Positions 14,246 to 23,481 of a DNA stretch of 51,062 nucleotides are shown here, piece after piece. The translations under genes and the position numbers were made by a program. The number at the start of each line of letters is the position of its first letter. Positions within the stretch are counted from its first letter, which is position 1. This DNA is from Pseudobacter sp. Its GTDB lineage: Bacteria > Bacteroidota > Bacteroidia > Chitinophagales > Chitinophagaceae. The DNA lies in the NCBI GenBank assembly GCA_017849455.1, contig JAFIGX010000017.1, positions 1 to 51,062 of the forward strand. The letters run 5' to 3'. The notes beneath the pieces were generated by a model. The model was not told the origin of the DNA. It worked only from the letters and a program-made list of their open reading frames with translations, and did no database searches.

Positions 14246-17200
14246 ATGAAGGTTTTGAACCGGATCATCATAGTATTATTTTTTTGTTATGCCTGGCGCC
14301 AGGACATAGCCGGGCAGGCTTTGTCATTCGATCTCAAAAAACCGGCCAAATACGAGAACAGAAAACTCGCTTCCGAAAAGACCGACGAAAAAAAATTCAC
14401 CATCTGGCGGCGCTTCACCCAGAACGGCGTTACCAAGTTCAACTGGAATTTCAACGCACAGCAAAAACTGGATCAGGTGCTCGAAAGGGCCAAAGCCCAG
14501 CACCGCGATGATTATACCAGGCTCCTCTCCTTCTACAATTACGATCTCGACAAGACTGCTGCCGACCGCGATATCGATTCCGTGATCTACAAAGCCAATG
14601 CCGGCATCCTCATACATGACCTTCGGAATACCTGGATCGACAATCTCTACATGCTCATGGGCAAAGGCTTTTACTACAAAAAAATATTCGATACCGCATA
14701 CCTTACCTTCCAATATGTGAACTATATCTATTCGCCTAAGGAAAAAGACGGTTACGATATTCCCATCGGCAGCAATGCCGCAGAAAGCAGCGGCGCTTTC
14801 ACAATCTCCACCAAAGAAAAAACAGATCTATTCCATCGCGTATGGACCAGGCCGCCCAGCCGTAATGAATCTTTTGTATGGCAGATCAGGACCTATCTCG
14901 CCAATAATGAGCTGCCTGAAGCAGCCGGCATGATCGAGACATTGAAACATGATCCCAATTTTCCCGACAGGCTTAAAACAGACCTGAAAGAAGTACAGGC
15001 GCTTTATTTCTACAAACAGGAAATATACGACAGTGCTGCCGTGTACCTCGAACAGGCACTGCCCAATGCGGCCAACAAACGGGAAGAGGCCCGCTGGGAA
15101 TACCTGATCGCACAACTCTATGAAAAAGTGAACAGGCCCGACCTGGCCTCCGGTTTTTATAAACGCGCCATCAATCATACCCTGGACCCCGTACTGGAAC
15201 TGTATGCCAGGTTGAACTCCATCCGCCAGAACAAAGGCGATGATAAAGTGATCCAGGAAAATGTGAATGCCCTCGTAAAAATGGCCCGCAAAGACCGCTA
15301 TACCAATTACCGCGATATCATTTATTATATGGCCGCACAGATCGAGCTGGAACGCGATAATGTGGCCGGCGCCAAAGCGCTCCTGCTGAAAGCCACACGC
15401 TACCCGGGACCTGAAGGCGACCTCACACAGAAATCGAAAGCTTTCCTCCAACTGGCAGAGCTCTCTTTCAACGAAAAGAACTATCGCGACGCCAAACGCT
15501 ATTATGATAGCATCGCTACTCCCAGTGTTGCTGCGCTCGGCATCGACATGGTGGCGTTCGAAAAAAGAAAAGGAGTGCTCTCGAAGATCGCGGAGAACCA
15601 GGAGATCATTACCAGGCAGGACAGCCTCCAGCACCTGGCCGCCATGCCGGATGCCGAACGCGAAGCTTTCATCCGCAAGCTCGCCAAACAATTGCGAAAA
15701 CAACAGGGCCTGAAGGAAGAAGAGCCTTTGACAGGCGGCAATATGAACCCGCTACTGGCAAAAGGCGATGCACCAGCCACCGATCTTTTCAACGATAACG
15801 CTAAAGGCGATTGGTATTTCTACAACCAATCCCAGAAATCCAAAGGATATAACGAGTTCAAAACAAAATGGGGCAACCGGAAGAACGTCGATAACTGGCG
15901 CCGCATCGCTGCCGTGAACCAGTCTATCAATAACCAGGCCGCCGCCGCAGGCAATCAGGACCTGGCCGTACAAGGTGGCAATATCAATACCGGCAGCACC
16001 AACGATTTCTCCTACGATGGATTGCTGAAAAATATACCGCTCACCGCCGAACAAATGACCAAATCGAACGATTCGATCGATAATGCACAGCTCCTCGTTG
16101 GAAAAACACTGATCGAAGGACTGGAAGATTATTCGTCTGCCATCACCACCCTCGAAGGGTTGTTGGAGCGCTTTCCCGAAAGCAGGAACAGGCCGGAAGC
16201 CCTGTTCCACCTGTATTATTGCTATTCCAAAACGGGCGACAGGCAGAAGGCGGATGCAATAGCCCGTGAGCTCAAGCAGAAATATCCGGGCACTGAATTT
16301 GAAAAGATCGTGTCGAACCCCAAAGGCAGTCAGGCCGACCAGGCAGCTAAAACGGATATGACCAAACGCTATGAAACGATCTACAACCTGTTTATAGAAG
16401 GCAGCTTCGATGAAGCACTGGCGCAGAAAAAAATAGCCGACAGCCTGTACAGCACCAACTACTGGACACCCCAGCTCCTGTATATTCAATCGGTTTACCA
16501 TATCCGGCAGCGCCAGGATGATTCGGCCAGGACTGTTTTACAGAATATCCTCAATCTCTATCCTACTTCCCCACTCGCAGCCAAAGCACAGACCATGCTC
16601 GATGTGCTGGGCCGGAGGAAACAGATAGAAGATTATCTCACCCAACTCAAGATCGAAAGGCCGCAGGAAGACAGCCTGTCGAAGATCATAGAAGATGCTG
16701 CCGTGAAACCTATCGTGAAAGAGCCGCAGGCCGCGATCAACAAACCCGATCAGAAAAACGTGACCCCTCCACAGGCCCCGCCCCCGGTAGTTGCTGAAAA
16801 GAAACCGGAGCCGGAGAAAAAACCTGTGCCCGATAAGAACGCGATCGCCAAAAAAGATTCGCAACTGGTGCATATCGCTCCGCCTGCTCCCGGCAAACCG
16901 GCATTTACGTACGATCCCAATGCCCCACATTCGGTAGCGATCGTACTCAACAAGGTGGACCGCGTGTATGTTTCTGAAGCCAGGAATGCCTATAACCGGT
17001 ATAACAAGGAGAAATATTATAATAAGGTAATGGAGGTCGGTAACCAGGATGTCAATGATACCCTCAAACTGGTTGTGATCAGTCCATTCGACAATGCCAA
17101 TGCCGCCATCGACTACATGGAGAAAGCACGCAAAGTGGCGCCTACCGAAGTAGTGCCCTGGCTGCCGGCCGGCAAATATTCATTCATCATCATTACCGCA

Positions 17201-17284
17201 CCCAACCTGGAATTGTTAAAGAACACCAAAGACATCGAGGCATACCGGCAGTTCCTGACACAGGCATTCCCCGGGAAGTTTTGA
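14246..17284 (+). CDS. porW: TPR protein of the type IX secretion system (PorW/SprE-like)
   Basis: A 1012-residue exported protein made mostly of tetratricopeptide-type helices (about 90-430 and 610-800), with a Pro/Lys/Glu-rich linker (about 830-890) before a C-terminal domain that ends PGKF. Length, TPR layout and a C-terminal module starting PHSVAIVLNKVDRVYVSEARN fit PorW/SprE, which links PorM/PorN motor parts to the T9SS translocon. The signal segment ends near residue 24. The gene is divergent from the bactofilin operon and followed by PBP1A. The family call is from architecture and the C-terminal module, not from a search. Confidence 0.78.
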   Translation: MKVLNRIIIVLFFCYAWRQDIAGQALSFDLKKPAKYENRKLASEKTDEKKFTIWRRFTQNGVTKFNWNFNAQQKLDQVLERAKAQHRDDYTRLLSFYNYDLDKTAADRDIDSVIYKANAGILIHDLRNTWIDNLYMLMGKGFYYKKIFDTAYLTFQYVNYIYSPKEKDGYDIPIGSNAAESSGAFTISTKEKTDLFHRVWTRPPSRNESFVWQIRTYLANNELPEAAGMIETLKHDPNFPDRLKTDLKEVQALYFYKQEIYDSAAVYLEQALPNAANKREEARWEYLIAQLYEKVNRPDLASGFYKRAINHTLDPVLELYARLNSIRQNKGDDKVIQENVNALVKMARKDRYTNYRDIIYYMAAQIELERDNVAGAKALLLKATRYPGPEGDLTQKSKAFLQLAELSFNEKNYRDAKRYYDSIATPSVAALGIDMVAFEKRKGVLSKIAENQEIITRQDSLQHLAAMPDAEREAFIRKLAKQLRKQQGLKEEEPLTGGNMNPLLAKGDAPATDLFNDNAKGDWYFYNQSQKSKGYNEFKTKWGNRKNVDNWRRIAAVNQSINNQAAAAGNQDLAVQGGNINTGSTNDFSYDGLLKNIPLTAEQMTKSNDSIDNAQLLVGKTLIEGLEDYSSAITTLEGLLERFPESRNRPEALFHLYYCYSKTGDRQKADAIARELKQKYPGTEFEKIVSNPKGSQADQAAKTDMTKRYETIYNLFIEGSFDEALAQKKIADSLYSTNYWTPQLLYIQSVYHIRQRQDDSARTVLQNILNLYPTSPLAAKAQTMLDVLGRRKQIEDYLTQLKIERPQEDSLSKIIEDAAVKPIVKEPQAAINKPDQKNVTPPQAPPPVVAEKKPEPEKKPVPDKNAIAKKDSQLVHIAPPAPGKPAFTYDPNAPHSVAIVLNKVDRVYVSEARNAYNRYNKEKYYNKVMEVGNQDVNDTLKLVVISPFDNANAAIDYMEKARKVAPTEVVPWLPAGKYSFIIITAPNLELLKNTKDIEAYRQFLTQAFPGKF

Positions 17285-17388
17285 TAACTAAGAGATTACC
17301 TCTTTTAACCTCTTATCATTATTTTCGGGTGTAATTTTTGCAGTTAGGGGGCTATATTCCTGGAACCTAAAAAGTTAATTTTTTATAT

Positions 17389-19812
17389 ATGACCCGACCT
17401 ATCCGGATCTTTTGGCGAATTTTTTTGTATGGCTTTCTCGCCTTTATCCTCTTCATTATTCTCATCAACCTGGGTGTGTTCGGTAAGATGCCTTCCCTGG
17501 CCCAATTGGAGAACCCTTCCATTATGCTGGCCTCCGAAGTATTTGGCGACGATGGCACACCCATGGGCAAATATTATAAGGAACGCGGCAACCGCAGCAA
17601 TGTGAAGTTCAAGGATATTTCAAAATACGTGGTGGACGCACTGGTAGCTACGGAAGACGAACGCTTCTATGAACATTCCGGTGTGGACGGCCGCAGTATC
17701 GCACGCGCGGTCCTCAAACTGGGCCGTGACGGCGGTGGCAGCACCATCACGCAGCAGTTGGCCCTGAATATGTTCAACAACAGGCGTGCCTCCAATCCAC
17801 TCGTGCGTATTATCCAGAAAATAAAGGAGAATATCATTGCCATCAAACTGGAACGCAATTTCACCAAGCAGGAGATCCTCGCCCTCTACCTGAATACGGT
17901 TTCTTTCAGTGATAACGTATATGGTATTCGTAATGCGGCCCGCACTTTCTTCTCCAAAGAGCCCGACAGGCTCAGTGTGGAAGAAGCGGCCGTTTTGATA
18001 GGGATGCAGAAAGCCACCGGCACCTATAATCCGCGCACCAATTACAAAGCGGCATTCGACAGGCGCAATACAGTGCTCGATCAGATGGTACGGAATAACT
18101 ACCTGAGCCCTGCCACGGCCACCACACTCAAAAAAGAACCCATCCGCCTCAATTATAAAAAGCTCGATGAGAACAATGGCATTGCACCTTATTTCCTCGA
18201 TGTGATCCGCACTGATCTCAAAGCCTGGTGTAAAGACCATAAGAAAGATAATGGCGAGAATTACGATCTCTATGAGGATGGTCTCCGCATTTACACCACC
18301 ATCAATCCGCGCATGCAATTATATGCGGAAGAAGCGGTAGCCCGCCACATGCCGGTATTGCAGCGGGTACTGAGCGCACAGAAAAGCATCAAAACAGATG
18401 CGGTATGGAAAGACCACCAGAATGTGCTCGATGCCGCTATGAAGAACAGCGATCGCTGGAGGAACCTGGAAGATGCGGGACTGAGCGACGCAGAGATCAA
18501 AAAGACCTTCTTTGAAAAAGTACAGATGAAAGTTTTTGCGTGGAACCCGAAAAGAGAAAAAGATACTACGATGACCCCGATGGATTCCATCAAATACCAC
18601 CGCGAAATGTTGCAGACAGCTTTCATGGTCACCGATCCGCTGAGCGGACAGGTAAAAGCCTGGGTAGGGGGAACGGACTTCAAGAATTTCAAATTCGATC
18701 ATGCCAACCTGAAGACCAAAAGGCAGGTGGGCTCTGCCATCAAACCATTCCTGTATTCACTGGCCATCGAGGAATATGGTTTCACACCCGAAACCCAATG
18801 CGAAGCCACACAACAATATTTCCCCGGATCGGGATATGTGCCGGCTAAAAATACCGGCAGAACCGGAACGCGCAGCATGGCCACCGGCCTGGCCTGGTCG
18901 ATCAATGAAGTGGCTGCCTATATCATCAAACAAACCACGCCTCAACGTTTCGCCGAATTCCTGAAGCAGATCAATATCCCTACCAAAGTGGAGCCCTACC
19001 CTTCCATCGCCCTGGGCTCCTGCGACCTCTCATTATATGAAATGATGTGGGGCTATTCCATGTTCCCATCAGGAGGTTTCAGCACCAAGCCTGTATACAT
19101 TACCCGCATCGAAGACAAGAACGGGAATGTGCTGGCCCGCTTCGATACTGAACGCAAGGAAGTGATCAGTCAAACCACGGCCTACACCATGACCCGCATG
19201 ATGCAGGGTGTGGTGGACTTCGGGACCGCAGCCGGACTGCGCGGGCGGTTAGGCGTAGCCGAAATGGGCGGTAAAACAGGTACTACCAATGATAATTCAG
19301 ATGCCTGGTTCATGGGCTTCACCCCGCAATTGATGGGCGGCGTATGGATCGGTTGTGATGACAGGTTCATCAGGCTGGAAAGCGGGTTGGGCTATGGTGG
19401 ACAAGCGGCACGCCCCATCTGGGAATATTTCTTCCAGAAAGCATTCGGCGATAAAACGCTGGGGCTCGACAAACAGTCGAAATTCGTGCAGCCCGAGAAC
19501 ATGAAGACGGAAATGTACTACGATTATTATAATATCATAGAACACAATCCTCCGCCCGGCGCTGAAGGCGAGAACGTTGGCAATGGCGGCGCCAATGAAT
19601 ACCTGAGCACGCCCGATACACAGAATATTCCAACAGAATCGAAACAGGCGCTCGAAGAACAGAAAGTATTGCAGGAAGCAACGAACAATAAGAACCAGGT
19701 GCCCGTAGAAAAGAAGGAACCCACCAAACCAACCACGGAACCGGAGAAAAAGAAAAAGGAAGGCTTCTTCAAGAGATTGTTCGGGAAGAAGAAAGACAAG
19801 GAAGAAAACTGA
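17389..19812 (+). CDS. Class A penicillin-binding protein (PBP1A)
   Basis: An 807-residue bifunctional cell-wall enzyme. One N-terminal membrane helix (about 8-28). GT51 transglycosylase domain with EDERFYEHSG (catalytic Glu89), GGSTITQQLALN and NLYLNTVSF-like signatures. Transpeptidase domain with SxxK (Ser449-Lys452 in VGSAIKP), SxN (Ser504 in SINE) and KTG (629-631). The C-terminal 60 residues are Lys/Glu/Pro-rich and disordered, ending in a very basic patch. It lies 104 bp after the PorW-like gene. Confidence 0.95.
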   Translation: MTRPIRIFWRIFLYGFLAFILFIILINLGVFGKMPSLAQLENPSIMLASEVFGDDGTPMGKYYKERGNRSNVKFKDISKYVVDALVATEDERFYEHSGVDGRSIARAVLKLGRDGGGSTITQQLALNMFNNRRASNPLVRIIQKIKENIIAIKLERNFTKQEILALYLNTVSFSDNVYGIRNAARTFFSKEPDRLSVEEAAVLIGMQKATGTYNPRTNYKAAFDRRNTVLDQMVRNNYLSPATATTLKKEPIRLNYKKLDENNGIAPYFLDVIRTDLKAWCKDHKKDNGENYDLYEDGLRIYTTINPRMQLYAEEAVARHMPVLQRVLSAQKSIKTDAVWKDHQNVLDAAMKNSDRWRNLEDAGLSDAEIKKTFFEKVQMKVFAWNPKREKDTTMTPMDSIKYHREMLQTAFMVTDPLSGQVKAWVGGTDFKNFKFDHANLKTKRQVGSAIKPFLYSLAIEEYGFTPETQCEATQQYFPGSGYVPAKNTGRTGTRSMATGLAWSINEVAAYIIKQTTPQRFAEFLKQINIPTKVEPYPSIALGSCDLSLYEMMWGYSMFPSGGFSTKPVYITRIEDKNGNVLARFDTERKEVISQTTAYTMTRMMQGVVDFGTAAGLRGRLGVAEMGGKTGTTNDNSDAWFMGFTPQLMGGVWIGCDDRFIRLESGLGYGGQAARPIWEYFFQKAFGDKTLGLDKQSKFVQPENMKTEMYYDYYNIIEHNPPPGAEGENVGNGGANEYLSTPDTQNIPTESKQALEEQKVLQEATNNKNQVPVEKKEPTKPTTEPEKKKKEGFFKRLFGKKKDKEEN

Positions 19813-19869
19813 TCTTACAGGAACGGGATTTGCATAGCATCCATCCGGACCTTTCCAAATTCATCATGT

Positions 19870-20970
19870 ATGAAAAGATCATCATACTCCCGCCGCCGCT
19901 TTATCCGGGATCTCTCAATGGCCTCTGCTGCCATTTCACCTGCCATTTCAACGCTGGCCGCCTGTGGTGTTGCTCCTGAGAAAAAGCTGGGCATTGCACT
20001 GGTTGGACTGGGAGGATATAGCAGTGGTCAGTTGGGGCCTGCGTTACAGCAAACCAGGAATTGCTACCTTGCCGGTATCGTCACCGGCACTCCTTCCAAA
20101 GCAAAGGACTGGTCGGCCCGCTACAATATTCCTGCCGCCAATATTTACAACTACGAGAATTTCGATTCCATTGCCAATAATCCTGCCATCGACATCGTAT
20201 ACGTGGTGTTGCCCATCGCCATGCACAAAGAGTACACGGTCCGTGCCGCCAAAGCAGGCAAGCATGTGATCTGTGAAAAGCCTATGGCCATCAGCGTTAG
20301 TGAATGTGAAGAAATGATCGCGGCCTGCAGGAAGGCCAACAGGATGCTGTCGATCGGCTACCGCCTGCATTTCGAGCCTTTCAACAAAGAGATGATGCGG
20401 CTTGGGCAACAGAAAGTGTATGGCAAAATATTGGAGATCGAGGCCGGCAATGGTTATGTATACGGTGGTGATCCCAATGCCTGGCGATTGAAAAAAGCAC
20501 TGGCAGGCGGCGGCAGCCTCATGGACATGGGCGTTTATGTGGTGCAGGCCGCACGCTATGTTACTGGCGAAGAGCCGGTATATGTAAAAGCTTCCGAAGA
20601 AAAACTCAGGCCCGAATTATTTACCGAGGTCGATGAAACGATCGCTTTTGAACTGGAATTCCCCAGCGGCGCCATCGCAAGAGGTATCTCCAGCTATAAC
20701 AGGAACCTCAACAACCTGAAAGCAAAAGCCGAAAAAGGGGTGTTCGAGCTCACTGCCGCGTATCGTTACGGCGGACAAACAGGTTATACCCCATCAGGCC
20801 CCATGCAATTCCCACAGGTAAACCAGCAGGCCCTGCAGATGGACGATTTTGCCAATTGCATCCTGCAGAACAGGCGCAGCCCCGTTCCCGGCGAAATGGG
20901 TTTGCTCGATCTGAAAGTGATCGAAGGCATTTACCGCAGTGTGCGCAGCGGGAAAAGAGAGAAAATATGA
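19870..20970 (+). CDS. Tat-exported Gfo/Idh/MocA-family oxidoreductase
   Basis: A 366-residue NAD(P)-dependent dehydrogenase-type protein. The N-terminus has a twin-arginine motif (SRRRFIRDLS) and a lipobox-like LAAC near residue 32, so it is probably folded with cofactor, sent through Tat and perhaps lipidated. The Rossmann fold begins IALVGLGGYSSGQLG; family motif CEKPMAIS (about 135-142) follows, then the C-terminal alpha/beta domain with GGGSLMDMGVY. The substrate is unknown, probably a sugar or cyclitol. It follows PBP1A by 57 bp. Confidence 0.87.
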   Translation: MKRSSYSRRRFIRDLSMASAAISPAISTLAACGVAPEKKLGIALVGLGGYSSGQLGPALQQTRNCYLAGIVTGTPSKAKDWSARYNIPAANIYNYENFDSIANNPAIDIVYVVLPIAMHKEYTVRAAKAGKHVICEKPMAISVSECEEMIAACRKANRMLSIGYRLHFEPFNKEMMRLGQQKVYGKILEIEAGNGYVYGGDPNAWRLKKALAGGGSLMDMGVYVVQAARYVTGEEPVYVKASEEKLRPELFTEVDETIAFELEFPSGAIARGISSYNRNLNNLKAKAEKGVFELTAAYRYGGQTGYTPSGPMQFPQVNQQALQMDDFANCILQNRRSPVPGEMGLLDLKVIEGIYRSVRSGKREKI

Positions 20971-21062
20971 CCTTTCATCCTGCTCATTATACGGGTCGAA
21001 CAAAATCCCTTCTGTAGCTCATCTTCTTATATTAGCTTGTACCATCATCAAAAATTGCTACT

Positions 21063-22172
21063 ATGAGAAAGTCTATCCTTACAGTCAGCACTCTGCTGCT
21101 GGCAATAACTGCATTTTCCCAACTCACCACAGTTCCCGACGGAGGCAACAAAAAAGCTTTTGTAGGCGAAAGGATCGGGATCACAGACGTTACCATTCAT
21201 TACGACAGGCCCGGCGTTAAAAAGCGCGAAGGCGAAATATGGGGTAAACTGGTGCACACCGGTTTCATCAAACAGGATTTCGGCAACCAGAAAGAAGCGC
21301 CCTGGCGTGCGGGCGCCAATGAGAATACTACCATCGAATTCTCCACTCCGGTTAGCATAGAAGGTAAGCCATTGCCGGCCGGCAGGTATGGACTGTTCAT
21401 TGCTTATGGCCCTGATGAATGCACGGTGGTCTTCAATAAGAACTCGACCTCATGGGGCAGTTATTATTATGAAGCCGGTGAAGATGCCTTGCGGGTAAAA
21501 GTAAAACCGGTTGCGATCGATAAATCCGTGGAATGGTTGAAATATGAATTCATCGACCAGACCAATACTTCGGCCACGGTTGCGCTCGAATGGGAAAAAT
21601 TGATGGTCCCATTCAGGATCGATGTAGATTATATCCCTCTCCAGCTCGAATCTTTCCGCAGGGAACTGCGTGGCGAAAAAAGTTTCAACCCCGGCTGGCA
21701 ATCCTGGAACCAGGCGGCCATATTCTGCCTGCAGAATGATGTCAACCTTGAAGAAGGTCTTTCATGGGCCGAAACCTCGGTCAACAACAGGTTCTTCGGC
21801 GATAAGAATTTCGAGAGCATGAGCACCCTGGCCGATCTGATGAAGAAGCTGAACCGCAACAGGGAAGGCGATTCTGTAATGCAGGCAGCGCTTCCATTCG
21901 GAAACGAAGTGCAGGTACATACCTATGCCCGGCAATTGGTCAAAATGAAAAAAGCAAAAGAAGCATTCGATATCTTCAAATATAATTATGACCGTCATCC
22001 CAATTCCTATACCACCAATATGGGGATGACAAGAGGATATTCTGCACTGGGCAATTACAAGAAAGCACTCGAATTCGCCAATAAGGCGTATGCCATCAAT
22101 CCCGGAGGCCAGGAAAAACAGAATGTTGAAAAAGTGATCAAGATGTTGCAGGAGGGGAAGGATGTGAATTGA
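21063..22172 (+). CDS. DUF2911 domain protein with TPR-like C-terminus
   Basis: A 369-residue exported protein (signal peptide MRKSILTVSTLLLAITAFS). Residues about 30-180 match the DUF2911 pattern (GITDVTIHYDRPGVKKREG, PAGRYGLFI, FNKNSTSWGSYYY). Residues about 200-365 are helical with a TPR-like repeat near the end (NYKKALEFANKAYAINPGG). The function of the family is unknown. It ends at a modular hairpin, copy 3. Confidence 0.85.
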   Translation: MRKSILTVSTLLLAITAFSQLTTVPDGGNKKAFVGERIGITDVTIHYDRPGVKKREGEIWGKLVHTGFIKQDFGNQKEAPWRAGANENTTIEFSTPVSIEGKPLPAGRYGLFIAYGPDECTVVFNKNSTSWGSYYYEAGEDALRVKVKPVAIDKSVEWLKYEFIDQTNTSATVALEWEKLMVPFRIDVDYIPLQLESFRRELRGEKSFNPGWQSWNQAAIFCLQNDVNLEEGLSWAETSVNNRFFGDKNFESMSTLADLMKKLNRNREGDSVMQAALPFGNEVQVHTYARQLVKMKKAKEAFDIFKYNYDRHPNSYTTNMGMTRGYSALGNYKKALEFANKAYAINPGGQEKQNVEKVIKMLQEGKDVN

Positions 22173-22179
22173 CTTGATA

Positions 22180-22270
22180 GTTGATAGGTTAACATGTTGA
22201 CAGGTTGATAAGTGGATCTCCGATCTTCGGGGACCTCCTTGTCAACCTGTCAACATGTTAACCTATCAAC
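22180..22270. repeat. Modular hairpin repeat, 8-bp-unit family, copy 3
   Basis: The left arm (22180-22211) and right arm (22239-22270) each hold four 8-bp GTTRAYAN units. The outer three units pair perfectly; the innermost pair has the same T/C wobble as copy 1 (GATAA against TTGTC). The loop repeats the CTCCGA/TTCGGGG-type inner stem. It lies 7 bases after the stop of the DUF2911 gene and ahead of the pfkA promoter. Confidence 0.9.
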
Positions 22271-22320
22271 CAAATCAGTACCCATGCTATCACTCGTTAG
22301 CCTCATAACCTTCTCTTAGC

Positions 22321-22351
22321 TTTGCGTATCGGAAACAAAACCTTATTTTTG
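22321..22351 (+). promoter_or_regulatory. pfkA promoter
   Basis: TTTG (22321-22324), 19 bases, then TATTTTTG (22344-22351): both boxes and the spacing fit the Bacteroidota consensus TTTG-N19-21-TAnnTTTG. The leader to the pfkA start would be about 80 bases. It is the best promoter match in the window. Confidence 0.6.
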
Positions 22352-22439
22352 AGCCTCATTTCAAAAATCGATAGAAAGTTTTCAACGAACCTTGTCTCCT
22401 ATTGATGATTATTAAAAAACAGTGAATAGTTTTTAATTC

Positions 22440-23423
22440 ATGGCAAAAAAGGTAACTAAAATCGGAGTTCTAACTTCGGGTGGTGATTCTCCTGGTATGA
22501 ATGCCGCCATACGTGCTGTGGTGAGAACGGGCATTTATTATGGACTGGAAGTATTCGGGATCATGCGGGGGTATTCCGGTATGATCGAAAATGATATAGT
22601 GCCCATGCACTCCCGCAGCGTGGCCAATATCATTCAACGTGGCGGAACAGTTTTGAAAACAGCCCGTTGCAAGGAATTTTTTACAGCAGAAGGCCGGCAG
22701 AAAGCATACAATAACCTGCAGGAGCTGGGGATCGACGGGCTCGTGATCATCGGGGGCGACGGATCTTTCCGCGGCGCCGATATTTTCAGCCGCGAACATG
22801 ATATACCCTGCATCGGTCTGCCCGGCACCATCGATAAAGATATTGCCGGAACCGATTTTACCATCGGTTTCGATACAGCCGTGAATACTGCCGTGGAAGC
22901 GATCGACAAGATCCGCGATACGGCCGACGCACACGACCGCCTTTTCATCATTGAAGTGATGGGCCGTGATGCCGGTTATATTGCCCTGCACAGCGGGATC
23001 TCCACCGGCGCCGAACATATCCTCATCCCGGAACGGAAAACAGATATCGAAGAGCTGATCCAGTCGCTCCAGGAAAAAGAACGCCGCAAAAAACTGGTGA
23101 ATATGGTAGTAGTGGCGGAAGGTGAAGAATTCGGCGGCGCCAATGAAGTGGCCCGCGTCGTGAAAGAACGCATGCCTTCAGCCGATACCAGGGTTTGCAT
23201 CCTCGGCCATATCCAGCGTGGTGGATCACCTACCTGCCTCGACAGGCTGATCGCCAGTCGCATGGGCTATGCTGCCGTGGAATGTCTGCTCGAAGGTCGT
23301 CACAATGTAATGGTAGGCATCCTCAACAACCGCATGCACTACACTTCACTCGAAAAAGCAGTGAAATCGAAACAACGCCTCAGTGAAGACTGGATCAAGA
23401 TCGTGAAGATCCTGGCGAGTTAA
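22440..23423 (+). CDS. pfkA: ATP-dependent 6-phosphofructokinase
   Basis: A 327-residue glycolytic enzyme: fructose 6-phosphate + ATP to fructose 1,6-bisphosphate. Motifs: LTSGGDSPGMNAAIRAV (ATP site), GGDGS (105-109; the Gly after GGD marks ATP rather than pyrophosphate use), catalytic TIDKD (Asp132, Asp134), MGRDAGYIAL and GGSPTCLDR. Normal PfkA length. It is followed after 58 bp by pyruvate kinase with no promoter between, so the two steps of glycolysis share one operon. Confidence 0.96.
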   Translation: MAKKVTKIGVLTSGGDSPGMNAAIRAVVRTGIYYGLEVFGIMRGYSGMIENDIVPMHSRSVANIIQRGGTVLKTARCKEFFTAEGRQKAYNNLQELGIDGLVIIGGDGSFRGADIFSREHDIPCIGLPGTIDKDIAGTDFTIGFDTAVNTAVEAIDKIRDTADAHDRLFIIEVMGRDAGYIALHSGISTGAEHILIPERKTDIEELIQSLQEKERRKKLVNMVVVAEGEEFGGANEVARVVKERMPSADTRVCILGHIQRGGSPTCLDRLIASRMGYAAVECLLEGRHNVMVGILNNRMHYTSLEKAVKSKQRLSEDWIKIVKILAS

Positions 23424-23481
23424 CGGAGGGCAATGACAATCTGGTTATACCCAAATTGAGAAATCTAAATCAAGCATACAA

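Noticed and set aside
14828..15703. Frame of 291 codons opposite the PorW-like gene
   Set aside because: Antisense shadow of a real TPR gene; composition is Phe/Ile/Gly-rich with no recognisable domain.
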